Shown here one piece after another: positions 1 through 11,363 of a DNA stretch of 64,000 bases (position 1 is the first letter of the stretch; each line of letters starts with the position of its first letter). Both the position numbers and the translations under genes were made by a program. The notes beneath the pieces were generated by a model, which worked only from the letters and a program-made list of their open reading frames with translations, had not been told where the DNA came from and did not search any database. This DNA comes from Verrucomicrobiota bacterium (GTDB taxonomy: Bacteria; Verrucomicrobiota; Verrucomicrobiia; Chthoniobacterales; SZAS-18). The stretch lies in NCBI GenBank assembly GCA_018240025.1, contig JAFEGM010000077.1:686-64685 (forward strand). Reading direction: 5' to 3'.

Positions 1-1716
1 AGCGAGCAGTGGTTCCTCAAGTATCCCAGCCAGGAGGCCTCGCGCGCCGTGGTGGCCGATGGCGCCATGCGTTTTTATCCCGACCGCTGGGCGAAGACCT
101 ACGACTACTGGATGGGCAATCTGCAGGACTGGTGCATCAGCCGCCAGCTCTGGTGGGGCCATCAGATTCCGGTCTGGTCGCAGACATTCACCATCGGCGC
201 CGACGGCAAGGGCGTGTCGTACTACTGCGCGCCGGGCGATGCCGCCTGCCGCGTGACCCGCAACGGCGAGCCGGCCGACACGGCCACCATCGACGCGCAG
301 CTGCAGCCCGGCGACGTGGTCGAGGTGTCGTATGCCACGACCGACGCCGCGCAGATCGATTCGCTGCAGGAACTCGGCTTCCGGCGCGATCCCGACGTGC
401 TCGACACCTGGTTCAGCTCTTGGCTCTGGCCGTTCGCCACCATGGGCTGGCCGGAAAAGACGCCCACGCTGGCCAAGTTCTATCCGACCACCGATCTCGT
501 GACCGGGCCGGACATCATCTTCTTCTGGGTGGCCCGCATGATCATGGCGGGGTTCGAATACACCGGCGAGAAGCCTTTCCGGAATGTCTACTTCACCGGC
601 ATCATCCGGGACAAGCAGGGCCGGAAGATGTCGAAATCGCTCGGCAACTCGCCCGATCCGCTGGACCTCATCCAGAAGTACGGCGCCGACGCCCTCCGCT
701 TCGGCGTGATGCGCAGCGCGCCGCTCGGCCAGGACATCCTCTTCGACGAGAAAAACGTCGAGCTCGGCCGCAACTTCTGCACCAAGCTCTGGAACGCGGC
801 GCGCTTCCGCCAAATGCAGGGCGGCGCGAGCGAGGCTGAGATCGTGCCGGCGCTGCTGGCCAGCGACGACAAGTGGATCCTGCTGCGGCTCGATGCCGCC
901 ATCCGCGACATCACGCTGGCGCTGGAGGAATACCGCTTTTCCGACGCCGCCCAGTCGCTCTACCGCTTCTTCTGGAGCGAGTATTGCGATTGGTACCTGG
1001 AGGCTTCCAAGGCCACGCTGAACGGCCCCGAACCCGCGCGGAAGGCCAATGTCCTGGCGGTGATGGACTTCGTCTTCGCCCAGGTGCTGCGCCTGTTCCA
1101 TCCGTTCCTGCCCTTCATTACTGAGGAGCTCTGGCACGGGCTCGGCCTGGCCAACGATCTGCCGGCCATGCAGGGCGGCGAGACGATCATGTTCGCGCAT
1201 TGGCCGAAACCGTTCACCGAGGACGAGCGGGCGTATTTCGGGATCGACGCGAGCGACGAGGCCTTCGTGGAAGCGAAGCACGAAGTCGTGATCGCCGGCC
1301 GCGGACTGAGGCGTGATTTCAACCTCGCGTCCAACCTCAAGGTCCGCTTCGTCTTCAAGCCGAATGCCCCGCTGGCGCCGCACGAAACGGAGACCCTTCG
1401 ACTCCTGCTGAATGCGGAGACGCTCGACCTCGATCCGACCTTTCGTCCGACCAAGAGCACCGCCTCCGCCCTGACCGGGCTGGGCGAGCTCTATCTGCCG
1501 CTGGAAGGCCTGATCGATCCGGCCGCCGAGAAAGCGCGACTCGAAAAGGAGATCGCCAAGGCGAAGAACGACATCGCCGCCGCCGAGGCCAAACTGGCCA
1601 ACCCGTCGATCGTGGCCAACGCCCCCGCGAACGTGGTGGAGGACTTCCGCCGCCGCGTGACCGACGGCACCGCCCGCGTGACCAAGCTGCAGGCGATGCT
1701 GGCGGCGCTGGAGTAA
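1..1716 (+). CDS. valS: Valine--tRNA ligase, C-terminal part (5' end outside window)
   Basis: Class I aminoacyl-tRNA synthetase that charges tRNA-Val in the cytoplasm. Frame 1 is open from the first base, and the gene starts upstream, so about 571 residues are visible. The fragment opens with SEQWFLKYP. It carries the catalytic-domain strings [13 protein letters not shown] and [12 protein letters not shown] and the KMSKS loop (bases 625-639, within [14 protein letters not shown]). The helical anticodon-binding domain follows ([28 protein letters not shown]). The end is the charged coiled coil typical of bacterial ValRS (about 1510-1700, [21 protein letters not shown]). It ends in TAA eight bases before the stop of the opposite-strand gene, so the two genes converge. 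Confidence 0.97.
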   Translation, partial: SEQWFLKYPSQEASRAVVADGAMRFYPDRWAKTYDYWMGNLQDWCISRQLWWGHQIPVWSQTFTIGADGKGVSYYCAPGDAACRVTRNGEPADTATIDAQLQPGDVVEVSYATTDAAQIDSLQELGFRRDPDVLDTWFSSWLWPFATMGWPEKTPTLAKFYPTTDLVTGPDIIFFWVARMIMAGFEYTGEKPFRNVYFTGIIRDKQGRKMSKSLGNSPDPLDLIQKYGADALRFGVMRSAPLGQDILFDEKNVELGRNFCTKLWNAARFRQMQGGASEAEIVPALLASDDKWILLRLDAAIRDITLALEEYRFSDAAQSLYRFFWSEYCDWYLEASKATLNGPEPARKANVLAVMDFVFAQVLRLFHPFLPFITEELWHGLGLANDLPAMQGGETIMFAHWPKPFTEDERAYFGIDASDEAFVEAKHEVVIAGRGLRRDFNLASNLKVRFVFKPNAPLAPHETETLRLLLNAETLDLDPTFRPTKSTASALTGLGELYLPLEGLIDPAAEKARLEKEIAKAKNDIAAAEAKLANPSIVANAPANVVEDFRRRVTDGTARVTKLQAMLAALE

Positions 1717-1723
1717 GCCCGAG

Positions 1724-2542
1724 CTATTTGGGTGCAGCGAGCGGGTGGTAGAAGTCGAGCACCTGGCTGGTCTTGGACTTCGCCGCGCCTTTCCCCAAGC
1801 CGAGCTTCGCCACGGCAGCGTAGAATTTGGCTATCGCCTCTTCCTGCGCTGCCTGGCTGGACTCGTTGACCTTGATGGAAACTTCCAGGAGCTCCTTCTC
1901 TGCTCCAGCCTTGCTCATTTTCCAGAGCTCCACGGTGACTTCCGCCGGGAAATCCGGCAAGGCCCCCTCCCACTTCCAAGCCGCGACGGGACCGTAGCGC
2001 AGCCACTGAATTTTCGGCAGTTCGAGGGGCTGCAGGCAGGCGGCCAGGAAACTCGCTGGAGGGCCTTTGAGAAGTGTCTCGACGGACACTTGTCCGGCGA
2101 GGACCGGCTCAGCCTCCCCTGCGGTAGGTTTGCTCTCGACCTTGAACGAACGCTTCACGTCGTGCGGACTCACGACGTCACATTCCTCCTCCGGCTGAAC
2201 TGAGGTCGACGGTTTCTGCTGCCCACGCAGTTTCACCACCAGGTCTGCTTTCCCTCCGGCACGAGCCCGGACCCGCACGATGAGGCCTTTCTGGTCGAGC
2301 TGCCGATCAGCCGTGTCGAAGAAGCAGACCAAGCGGTCAGCCTGGCTCGTTTCGAGGGCCACACCCGCCTTCTGCAGGGCTACTTTCGCCGACACGAGAT
2401 CGTCCTGGTCGACGAGAAATTTGACCTCGGCCTTGCGGCAATCCGGCGGACTGGCCGGGCCGGCGTTCGCCAGGGCCAGCAGGCCTGACAGCGCGAGGGA
2501 CACGGCAGAGACGCTTCGGGAAGGGGGATGCGGGGGCTTCAT
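1724..2542 (-). CDS. Secreted CYTH-like (triphosphate tunnel fold) protein
   Basis: A 272-residue protein. The ATG at 2542 was chosen because it opens a signal peptide (MKPPHPPSRSVSAVSLALSG, ending near ALANAGPA); the frame stays open further upstream but that part looks non-coding. The mature part starts AEVKFLVDQDD and contains FFDTADRQLDQKGLIVRVRA followed by DLVVKLRG. That order (N-terminal E-x-K strand, YFDT-like strand, basic R-V-R strand, K-L-R strand) is the CYTH/triphosphatase pattern. The full ExExK signature is incomplete (only AEVK), so catalysis is doubtful. CYTH enzymes are normally cytoplasmic, so export is unusual. It converges with valS and is divergent from the repeat protein at 2715. 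The family call is from motif order only. Confidence 0.6.
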   Translation of the reverse strand: MKPPHPPSRSVSAVSLALSGLLALANAGPASPPDCRKAEVKFLVDQDDLVSAKVALQKAGVALETSQADRLVCFFDTADRQLDQKGLIVRVRARAGGKADLVVKLRGQQKPSTSVQPEEECDVVSPHDVKRSFKVESKPTAGEAEPVLAGQVSVETLLKGPPASFLAACLQPLELPKIQWLRYGPVAAWKWEGALPDFPAEVTVELWKMSKAGAEKELLEVSIKVNESSQAAQEEAIAKFYAAVAKLGLGKGAAKSKTSQVLDFYHPLAAPK

Positions 2543-2714
2543 GAACGGGGAGAGGGAGGGTGGGTTGAGATGGGATGACTCTGTTTGAGGACACGCATTC
2601 TCCCGGTGCCCGTGACGGCCTTTGTCTCGTGGGAGCACGAATTCCGAATGCCCTTGCGCCGCAACCCATCTGCCCGGCCCTCGCCGACCGCATGGAGCCA
2701 TGCCAAGCTGAGCG

Positions 2715-4202
2715 ATGCCCCCTCGACCTGAATTACGGGAGCGCTACGAGCGCGAGATGCAGGCAGCCCGGGAAGCCCAGGCCGCGGGAGCGCCCACCGC
2801 CGCCACCGAAGCGGCCGACCGCGCGGCCATGGTCTTCGCCGGCAGCAACGTGCAGGAGGAACTCGACCTGCGCCACGAAGCGCTCGGATTCGTGGGCTCG
2901 ACCTGGCGCCGCGCGCAGCAACCCGAGCTGGCCGAGGCGGCCTACGAGGCCCTGTCCGCCGTCGCCCGGGCGGAGTTGGGTCCGGACTCGCGCACCTATT
3001 TCCTCGGGCGGTATTTCGTGGGGCTGGTGCGCACCGATCGCGATGACGACGCGGGCGCCGCGCTCGCGCTGCGCGAGGCCTACGAGGGGTTCGGCCGACT
3101 GCCAGACCCGAGCGCGGAAACGCGGGCGGTCGGTGCCGCGCTGGGACTGGCGCTGCTGCGGCTACGACGCTTCGAGGAGGTCATCGAGGTGCTCCGCCGA
3201 CACGCCGGCAGCCCGCCGGAGGACGTAACGGCGGCCTCGATCCTGCACAATCTGGCTCTGGCGCTGATTCACACGGGGCAGGCGGCGGCGGCGCTGAACT
3301 TCATCCACCAAGCCCTTAACCTGCGGGCGCGACTCAATGGGGTGCAGCATCCGTACTACATCGAAACGCAGCTGGTCGAGGCGCTGGCGCGGGTCGATTC
3401 GGGCGATCGGGCCGGTGCTGCGCCGATCGTTCGCGCGGCGGCCGCAGCGGTCTTGGCGGGTGGCGGCGAGACGCATCCGTTCTTCGCCCGGGCCCTGCTG
3501 GTAGAGGCGCGCCGCGTTGCGCTCACCGGCGATGGCGCCGCGGCCGAAGCGCTGGCACGACGGGCGCTGCATCTGTTGCGCCTGGGGCAGGCTGCGGCGG
3601 GAGTGATCGAAGAGAATGCGCGCGATGCCGCGGCCATCGCGCCGCTCTGGCGGACCCTGCCGGCCGCGCGGGGACCGGCGGAGGTGCGGCTCTGGCGGGC
3701 CGAGATGCAGCACACGCTGCGGCGGTATCAGGTGCATTCGCTCGATTTTGCCGAGTCGGGCGACCGACCGCTGGTTTGGTACTTCTTCGTGCCGACGGCG
3801 CTGAGCGTGACCGATCCGGCCGCCGGTCTGCAGCTCGCGCGAGTGGCCTTTGCCGACTGCAACGTCACCCTCCACGAGCGCGAGCCGTCCGATGCGAACA
3901 TCCTCGACGCCACCTCGGCGCGTCTGACGGAGCCGTCGCTGACCGAACTGGCGCAGACCGATTTCGTCGCGCTCTTCCGCAGCCGCGTGTGGGAGCCGTC
4001 CGTCGCCTTCAGTCTGGTCGAGGGGAGTCGCAGCCTGCCGCTGGCGCCGGCGCATTTCGCCTTCGCGCTCTGCGCGTATCAGGCCCTGCGCGGCGGCCGG
4101 CCCGACGTGGAGTCGTGGGCCGCGCTCGGCGTCGACCGCGGCGAACTGGAGCGCGCGGTGGCCTCGCCGCAGGCGATGCTGGGTGAGGTACTGTGGCGGT
4201 AA
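2715..4202 (+). CDS. Helical (TPR-like) repeat protein of unknown function
   Basis: 495 residues, strongly Ala/Leu/Arg rich and mostly helical, with no signal peptide or membrane segment. Residues about 15-310 contain helix pairs that look like degenerate tetratricopeptide repeats, e.g. SILHNLALALIHTGQAAAAL and the preceding LGLALLRLRRFEEVIEVL; a kinesin-light-chain-like spacing is possible. The last third (about 320-495) is a separate non-repeat domain with WYFFVPTALSVTD and VAFSLVEGSRSLPLAPAHFA. A scaffold role is inferred from the repeats; no enzyme motif is visible. The ATG at 2715 lies 13 bases after an out-of-frame ATG, and no clear Shine-Dalgarno helps decide the start. Confidence 0.7.
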   Translation: MPPRPELRERYEREMQAAREAQAAGAPTAATEAADRAAMVFAGSNVQEELDLRHEALGFVGSTWRRAQQPELAEAAYEALSAVARAELGPDSRTYFLGRYFVGLVRTDRDDDAGAALALREAYEGFGRLPDPSAETRAVGAALGLALLRLRRFEEVIEVLRRHAGSPPEDVTAASILHNLALALIHTGQAAAALNFIHQALNLRARLNGVQHPYYIETQLVEALARVDSGDRAGAAPIVRAAAAAVLAGGGETHPFFARALLVEARRVALTGDGAAAEALARRALHLLRLGQAAAGVIEENARDAAAIAPLWRTLPAARGPAEVRLWRAEMQHTLRRYQVHSLDFAESGDRPLVWYFFVPTALSVTDPAAGLQLARVAFADCNVTLHEREPSDANILDATSARLTEPSLTELAQTDFVALFRSRVWEPSVAFSLVEGSRSLPLAPAHFAFALCAYQALRGGRPDVESWAALGVDRGELERAVASPQAMLGEVLWR

Positions 4203-4226
4203 GGTCGCGGGCGTAGCGCAGGGGAC

Positions 4227-4292
4227 ACCAGAAGGCTAAAAGGCTAAAAAATAGATCTTTTCAACTTCCTCTAGTTTTTCTGGCCTTTTGGT
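4227..4292. repeat. AT-rich imperfect inverted repeat between converging genes
   Basis: The left arm (4227-4254, containing AAAAGGCTAAAAAATAG) is matched by the reverse complement of the right arm (4271-4292, AAAAGGCCAGAAAAACTAG). The spacer is about 16 bases. It sits between the stops of the repeat protein (+) and alaS (-), so it could act as a bidirectional terminator. The arms are built from a repeated word (AAAAGGCT), like other inverted repeats in this window. The rest of this 274-base gap is GC-rich and holds only a short CCCGAC-CT-GTCGGG hairpin (about 4436-4450). Confidence 0.55.
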
Positions 4293-4476
4293 AATGGCTC
4301 GCTGCGGCCCGCCGCGGCGACCTCGCCGGGCGGGGGCGCGGCGCGCGGCGACGGAACCCAGCCCCGACCGCCGGACGGCGGGGTGTACCACCTGCAGGGC
4401 CGGCAGACGTGCGGCGCGTAAGCGGCAGGGCGCGGCCCGACCTGTCGGGTCGGGGCGCTTCCTGCCGCACTCCAGG

Positions 4477-7335
<2,859 letters not shown>

Positions 7336-7389
7336 GGGAAGTCCGCGCGTCGGTTTTGCGCGGGTGGGGACGATGGCGCGGGGAGGCGA

Positions 7390-7643
7390 AGGTTCAAGAA
7401 TCAAGAATCAAGATTCAAACCGGTTTAAGGGGGAAGGGATAAGGAAGAGCCGCCGACCGCGAGAGCGCGGAGGCTCGCGCGAAGCAGCGAAGGCCCGCGG
7501 AAGATGGTTGGGAAGATCTGCCCGCCATGGAGCGGACCCGCCCCAGGCAACCCCGCAGACTTCGAGAGCGCCCCGAAGCCTGCCCATCCTTTCCCCTTCC
7601 CCCTTAACCCGGTTTGATTCTTGGCTCTTGTTTCTTGAGCCTT
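7390..7643. repeat. Long inverted-repeat element, TCAAGAA-word arms
   Basis: The left arm (7390-7445: TTCAAGAATCAAGAATCAAG, then ATTCAAACCGG, TTTAAGGGGGAAGGG) pairs with the right arm (7586-7643: CCCTTCCCCCTTAACCCGG, TTTGATTCTTGGCTC, TTTCTTGAGCC). The arms are about 50 bases with few mismatches. The core of about 140 bases is GC-rich and has its own small palindromes (GACCGCGAGAGCGCGG). It fills the gap between alaS and the gene upstream of it on the minus strand. It belongs to the same class as the elements at 13529 and 35397. Confidence 0.85.
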
Positions 7644-7646
7644 CCC

Positions 7647-8918
7647 TCAAAGGCTCGACCTCAGCTGCGGCGTGGCCGCCGGCGCGCTGTCCTTGAATTC
7701 CACCCGCGGTTTGGCCGTGCCGCCGATCTGCTCGCGGCGATTCTCCAGGTAGCCGATGGCGGCCTTGGCGGTCTGCACGAGTTCCGGCTGGCCGTCGAAT
7801 TCGTAGCTGAGCTGCTGCAGGACCGAGATGGCCTCGACGCGGCCGGTTTCGGCCAGCGAGCTGATGGCTGCCTGCCGCATGATCAGCGACTGCGTCTTCT
7901 CGCGGGCCCACGTCGGCAGCATCTGCAGGGCGACATCGGGGAAATACCGCGCGATGCCGTAGAGAGCGTAATGGCGCGTGCTGACGTCGCCATTGAGCAA
8001 CTCGTCGCGCCAAAAGCCCCACTCGGTCTCGTGGGTCAGCCCGTAGAAGCGCATGGCGGCGGCATGGGCCAGCGGGTCGATCATGGCCTCGATCTTCAGC
8101 TGCGGCTCGTGGACGAGGAGGAGATCGCGCTGCGGATAGGAGATGTCCTTGAGCAGCGAGAGCGCGTTGACGATATCGAGCGTGGCCACCCGAAACGTCT
8201 CCGGCAGCGTCGACGGCGCCGCGCCCGGCTGCACGCCGGAGATGAGGAGGAACTTGGCGAAGAGCGCGATGGGCGGATTTTCCAGGATCACCAGCACCGC
8301 CGTTTGGATCGACTCGACCGAGACCTCCGGCGAGCGCTCGAGGTGGGCCAGGAGCGCATCGAGCTGAGTCAGGCGGCCCGGCCGGACGATGAACTCATGC
8401 TGCCCGAGCTGGTTGCTCGCGCGGGTGGCGGCGGTGACCAGCGGAAAGCTGCGCGTCTCGCGTGGACCGAGGACCGCCTCGTTCTGCCCGCGCACCAGCA
8501 CCACCTGCTGGAGGTGATCGCGACTCTCGAAAAGGGTCCCGGCCGGCAGCGCCAGCTTCAGCGGGCGATCCGTCCGGCTCTGGATCGTGGCGCTGAGCTT
8601 TTCGCGACCGTTGCCTTGGTAGCTGACCGTGATCCACTCGCGGCCGAGGGCATCATTGACCGTGATGGCGACCGAGGACCCGGGCGCAGCCGGCGCGGCT
8701 GTGCCTGCCGCTGGCGTGGGGGCGCTGCCAGCGGCAGCACCGGGAGACTCGACCCCAGGCTGAGCCGGCTGGGTGGCCACCGGTGCATTGGCCGGAACCT
8801 TCGCCTTCCGACTCCGCACCAGACTGACCATGAAGGCCACGACAAAGAGCCCCTGAAGCGCCATGACGAGGACGACCCAAGGGAGCGGCGTTTTCCAGAT
8901 TGGGACTTTGCGGCGCAT
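7647..8918 (-). CDS. Single-pass membrane protein with C-terminal helical repeats, unknown function
   Basis: 423 residues from the ATG at 8918 (MRRKVPIWKTPLPW); an in-frame upstream extension overlaps the divergent gene and looks non-coding. A basic N-terminus is followed by one membrane segment (about residues 13-36, WVVLVMALQGLFVVAFMVSL), then an Ala/Pro-rich linker (about 40-85). Next comes a beta-rich part (VNDALGREWITVSYQGNGRE). The long C-terminal helical region (LLLVHEPQLKIEAMIDPLAH; RHYALYGIARYFPDVALQML) resembles HEAT-type repeats. The topology suggests the bulk lies in the periplasm. No catalytic motif is seen. It reads toward alaS across the inverted repeat at 7390-7643. Confidence 0.75.
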   Translation of the reverse strand: MRRKVPIWKTPLPWVVLVMALQGLFVVAFMVSLVRSRKAKVPANAPVATQPAQPGVESPGAAAGSAPTPAAGTAAPAAPGSSVAITVNDALGREWITVSYQGNGREKLSATIQSRTDRPLKLALPAGTLFESRDHLQQVVLVRGQNEAVLGPRETRSFPLVTAATRASNQLGQHEFIVRPGRLTQLDALLAHLERSPEVSVESIQTAVLVILENPPIALFAKFLLISGVQPGAAPSTLPETFRVATLDIVNALSLLKDISYPQRDLLLVHEPQLKIEAMIDPLAHAAAMRFYGLTHETEWGFWRDELLNGDVSTRHYALYGIARYFPDVALQMLPTWAREKTQSLIMRQAAISSLAETGRVEAISVLQQLSYEFDGQPELVQTAKAAIGYLENRREQIGGTAKPRVEFKDSAPAATPQLRSSL

Positions 8919-8970
8919 CAATCCTGACGCGCAGCATTGCGCCCGACGCCTCCGCAGGCAAGTGGTTCGC

Positions 8971-9516
8971 GTGTCCGTGCCGCCGTATTCCGACTTCGTC
9001 GAGCGCATGCTGCTCTTCGAAGACACGCTGCAGAAGCCGCTTCCGAACGGGCCCGACGACATCGAGACCATCTTGCGCATCCGCGAGGCCGGCGATGCGG
9101 CCATCGTCGGCTCCGCTTGGCTGCAACAGGCCGACCTGCTCCCCCTCCTGCGCGCCGGATTGTTCTATTTCCACGACAGCCTGGAGGAAGCGCGTCGTCT
9201 GGCGGAGTCGCCCCGCGGGCCGCTCGCCGACTATTGGCGGCAGATGATCCACCGCCGCCTGGGCGAGTTCGACTTGGCGCGCCAATACGGCCGTTCCGCC
9301 GGCGAACTGCCGCCGTTTCAGCTCATGCTCCGCCTGGTGAAGGACGAATGCCCCGCCATGGCCCGGCAGATCAACTGGGACGCCTACCTCGTGAATGCCT
9401 TGGCCGAGCAGTTCCGCTTCGGCGAGACCGACCTTCTGCCGCAGCTGCGCTTTCTGCAGCGGGTCGAGTTTCAGCAGATGTACCGGTATACGTGGCGAAC
9501 GGCCATGACGGGGTGA
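8971..9516 (+). CDS. Hypothetical soluble protein
   Basis: About 181 residues if it starts at the GTG at 8971. Other in-frame choices are GTG 8962, GTG 8977 and ATG 9007; an ATG at 8863 would overlap the divergent gene's start and gives a non-conserved-looking leader. The protein contains DIETILRIREAGDAAIVGSA, LARQYGRSAGELPPFQLMLRL and ends RYTWRTAMTG. It is mostly helical with no signal peptide, membrane segment or known motif. I do not recognise it. It is divergent from the membrane protein at 7647-8918, with only about 50 bases between start codons. Confidence 0.65.
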   Translation: MSVPPYSDFVERMLLFEDTLQKPLPNGPDDIETILRIREAGDAAIVGSAWLQQADLLPLLRAGLFYFHDSLEEARRLAESPRGPLADYWRQMIHRRLGEFDLARQYGRSAGELPPFQLMLRLVKDECPAMARQINWDAYLVNALAEQFRFGETDLLPQLRFLQRVEFQQMYRYTWRTAMTG

Positions 9517-9519
9517 CGT

Positions 9520-9543
9520 GTAGTCCGCACTCTCCGAGTGCGG
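9520..9543. repeat. REP-like hairpin, copy 1
   Basis: GTAGT followed by CCGCACTC-TCC-GAGTGCGG, a perfect 8-bp stem with a 3-base loop. It starts 3 bases after the stop of the gene ending at 9516. Identical copies are at 32216-32239 (same orientation) and 41205-41228 (reverse). The gap 9517-9810 otherwise holds a 14-bp palindrome at 9660-9673 and no gene that I can see. Confidence 0.85.
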
Positions 9544-9659
9544 CGACGTTGGGCAACGCAAGAGCAGAGCATCTGCGGACAAGCAGGAGCCGAGATCAGG
9601 CTGAACATCTGCACGGGCCCCACCTGCAATTCCCTTCGCCCCCTTCGCACCTCTTGAAG

Positions 9660-9673
9660 ATCTACGCGTAGAT
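9660..9673. other. 14-bp perfect palindrome
   Basis: ATCTACGCGTAGAT is a perfect palindrome in the 294-base gap upstream of the Fe-S carrier gene. It could be an operator for a dimeric regulator or chance. No promoter boxes were found around it that would decide this. Confidence 0.3.
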
Positions 9674-9810
9674 ACTCTGGTACCGGCACCGGCCGCCAGG
9701 CCCGTTTTCCCTGCTTCGCGTGCCCCCTTCAGCACGTCAGCGCCCAAGACTCGCGTCATCGGCGTCGGCCGAGTGGCGCAAAGCGCCGGAACGGGTTAAT
9801 TGCCCCTGCG

Positions 9811-10179
9811 ATGGTCGCTCCGGGCATTCAATACAAGATCGGCAACGAGAAGCTGGTGAAGGTCACCGACTCGGCCTCGGCCAAACTGCGCTCGCTGCTG
9901 GAGCGGCAGGGCCGCGCGGCCCACGGGGCGCTGCGGGTGGCGGTCATCGGCGGCGGTTGCTCCGGGCTGCAGTACAAAATGGACCTCGTCGATGGCCCGG
10001 CGAATCGCGACATCATGGTCGAGTCGGCCGGCGTGCGCGTGGTGGTCGACCCGAAGAGCGCGCTCTTCGTCAGCGGGTCGCTGCTCGATTTCTCCGACGA
10101 TCTGCAGAAGGGCGGCTTCAAGGTGACCAATCCCAACGCCGTGGCGCATTGCTCCTGCGGCGAGTCGTTCTCGGCCTGA
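9811..10179 (+). CDS. A-type iron-sulfur carrier (IscA/ErpA/SufA family)
   Basis: 122 residues. It accepts and delivers Fe-S clusters to apo-enzymes. The three family cysteines are present: Cys50 in VIGGGCSGLQYKM, and Cys114 and Cys116 in the C-terminal HCSCGESFSA. The strands LRVAVIGGGCSG, VRVVVDPKSALFV and LDFSDDLQKGGFKVTNPNA match the family. The sequence does not clearly separate IscA, ErpA and SufA, so no symbol is given. The J-domain gene follows after 19 bases in the same direction. No isc or suf scaffold or desulfurase is in the window. Confidence 0.93.
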   Translation: MVAPGIQYKIGNEKLVKVTDSASAKLRSLLERQGRAAHGALRVAVIGGGCSGLQYKMDLVDGPANRDIMVESAGVRVVVDPKSALFVSGSLLDFSDDLQKGGFKVTNPNAVAHCSCGESFSA

Positions 10180-10198
10180 TCGTCTGTCGCGACCGCCC

Positions 10199-10765
10199 GT
10201 GGACGCCTTCGCCCTGCTCGGCCTGCCGGCCCGACCGCTGCTCGCGGAAGACGAGATCGTCCGTGCCTTCGACGCGGCCGCGCTGACGGCGCATCCCGAT
10301 CGCGGCGGACAGGCGGCCGACTTCGCGGCGCTGGAGGAAGCGCGACGCGTGTTGACCGATCCGGCCACCCGCTTGCGGCATCTGCTGGCGCGCGAGACCG
10401 GCGCCGAACCCGGGCGCGGTCCGGCCGAGGTTCCCGTCGTGATCGGCGAAGCCTTCACCCGGGCGACCGCCGTCTGCGCGGCAGCGGATACACTCTTGGC
10501 GCGCCGCGCCGCCGCCACCTCCGCGCTGGCCAAGGCAATGCTGGCCGCACCCGCCCTCGAGGTTCGCGAACGGGTCGAGGCCTGGCTGGGCGAACTGTCC
10601 GAACTTCGCACCGCCGCCGAGACCGCACTCGCGCGGTTCGATGCCGACTGGCAGGCCGGCCAGCGCCCGCTGGAGGCGCTGCGCGACCTGGCGCAGATCT
10701 TCGCGTTCCTCAGCCGCTGGACCAGCCAGGGCCGCGAGCGGCTTTTCGCCCTGACCGAGGTTTGA
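10199..10765 (+). CDS. J-domain co-chaperone, HscB-like
   Basis: 188 residues starting at GTG 10199. The N-terminal J domain (about 1-70) has the diagnostic HPD tripeptide (His32-Pro33-Asp34 in LTAHPDRGGQ) and the following ALEEARRVLTDPATRLRHLL helix. The remaining about 110 residues are helical. That is the HscB layout (J domain plus C-terminal helical bundle, usually about 170 residues). HscB recruits the Hsp70 HscA to the Fe-S scaffold. The position 19 bases after the A-type carrier supports a role in cluster transfer. No HscA gene is seen here, so HscB identity is probable rather than proven. Confidence 0.82.
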   Translation: MDAFALLGLPARPLLAEDEIVRAFDAAALTAHPDRGGQAADFAALEEARRVLTDPATRLRHLLARETGAEPGRGPAEVPVVIGEAFTRATAVCAAADTLLARRAAATSALAKAMLAAPALEVRERVEAWLGELSELRTAAETALARFDADWQAGQRPLEALRDLAQIFAFLSRWTSQGRERLFALTEV

Positions 10766-10800
10766 AGGGCTCCGCGGCCCGGGAGCGGCGAAGGAAAAAG

Positions 10801-11213
10801 GTGGTTTGCCTGTAAGCCGAATTCTGTCCGGGACGAGCCCGGGATGATCATTTCTCTGCCGGAGTCTCGCGACCCCGGCCCCGCCGAAGCGGATGCGACT
10901 AGTACCCGAAGGTGCCGTCCCTTGCGGGCCGGCGGCCAGGCGGGCCATGCCTTCTGCTCTGTCTTGCACCACGCGAGGTTTATCGTGCCCCGTCGCTCAC
11001 GCGCCGGGCGGTGGGCTCTTACCCCGCCTTTTCACCCTTACCTGAGGCCTTGCGGCTCCAGGCGGTATGTTCTCTGTGACACTTTCTGTCGTCGCCGACT
11101 TTCGCCGACGACTCCCGCGCATTCTACGCGGCGCGTTGCCATGCGGTGTTCGGACTTTCCTCCCCCCGCGGCGAGCTCACGCCCGCGCAGGAAGCGATCA
11201 TCCGGCAAACCGG
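10801..11213 (-). ncRNA. rnpB: RNase P RNA, bacterial type A
   Basis: Catalytic RNA that matures tRNA 5' ends. Read on the minus strand it begins GGTTTGCCGGATGATCGC. It contains the conserved GGGGGGAGGAAAGTCCG block with GAACACCGCATGGCAACGC, then GGTAAGGGTGAAAAGGCGGG, GGTAAGAGCCCACCGC and GATAAACCTCGCGTGGTGCA. It ends ACAGAATTCGGCTTACAGGC followed by AAACC. The GGTTTGCC at the 5' end (11204-11211) pairs with GGCAAACC at the 3' end (10803-10810) to form helix P1, which sets the limits to within a few bases. Confidence 0.95.
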
Positions 11214-11281
11214 CGACACCTTCGCCCAGATTTGCGGATGTGAAACGACAAATCGGTACCGGCTTTCTCTGGAAACGCGAA

Positions 11282-11309
11282 CGGCGGACCCGGTTGCCCG
11301 AGTCCGCCG
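11282..11309 (-). terminator. Hairpin downstream of sodA
   Basis: CGGCGGAC (11282-11289) pairs with GTCCGCCG (11302-11309) around a partly paired loop, 55 bases after the superoxide dismutase stop and before rnpB on the same strand. There is no long T run, so it could instead be a transcript-end stabiliser. Confidence 0.45.
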
Positions 11310-11363
11310 CATGAACGCAATCAGCTCCAAAATTCGCGTTTCGAAGCCGGCCGGAAGGTATCC

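Noticed and set aside
7336-7443. T-box riboswitch for alaS
   Set aside because: No T-box sequence, specifier loop or antiterminator is seen; the structure matches the dispersed inverted-repeat family.
10801-11320. Small protein frames over 10.8-11.3 kb
   Set aside because: The conserved RNase P RNA blocks and matching P1 ends explain this stretch; the frames are fortuitous.
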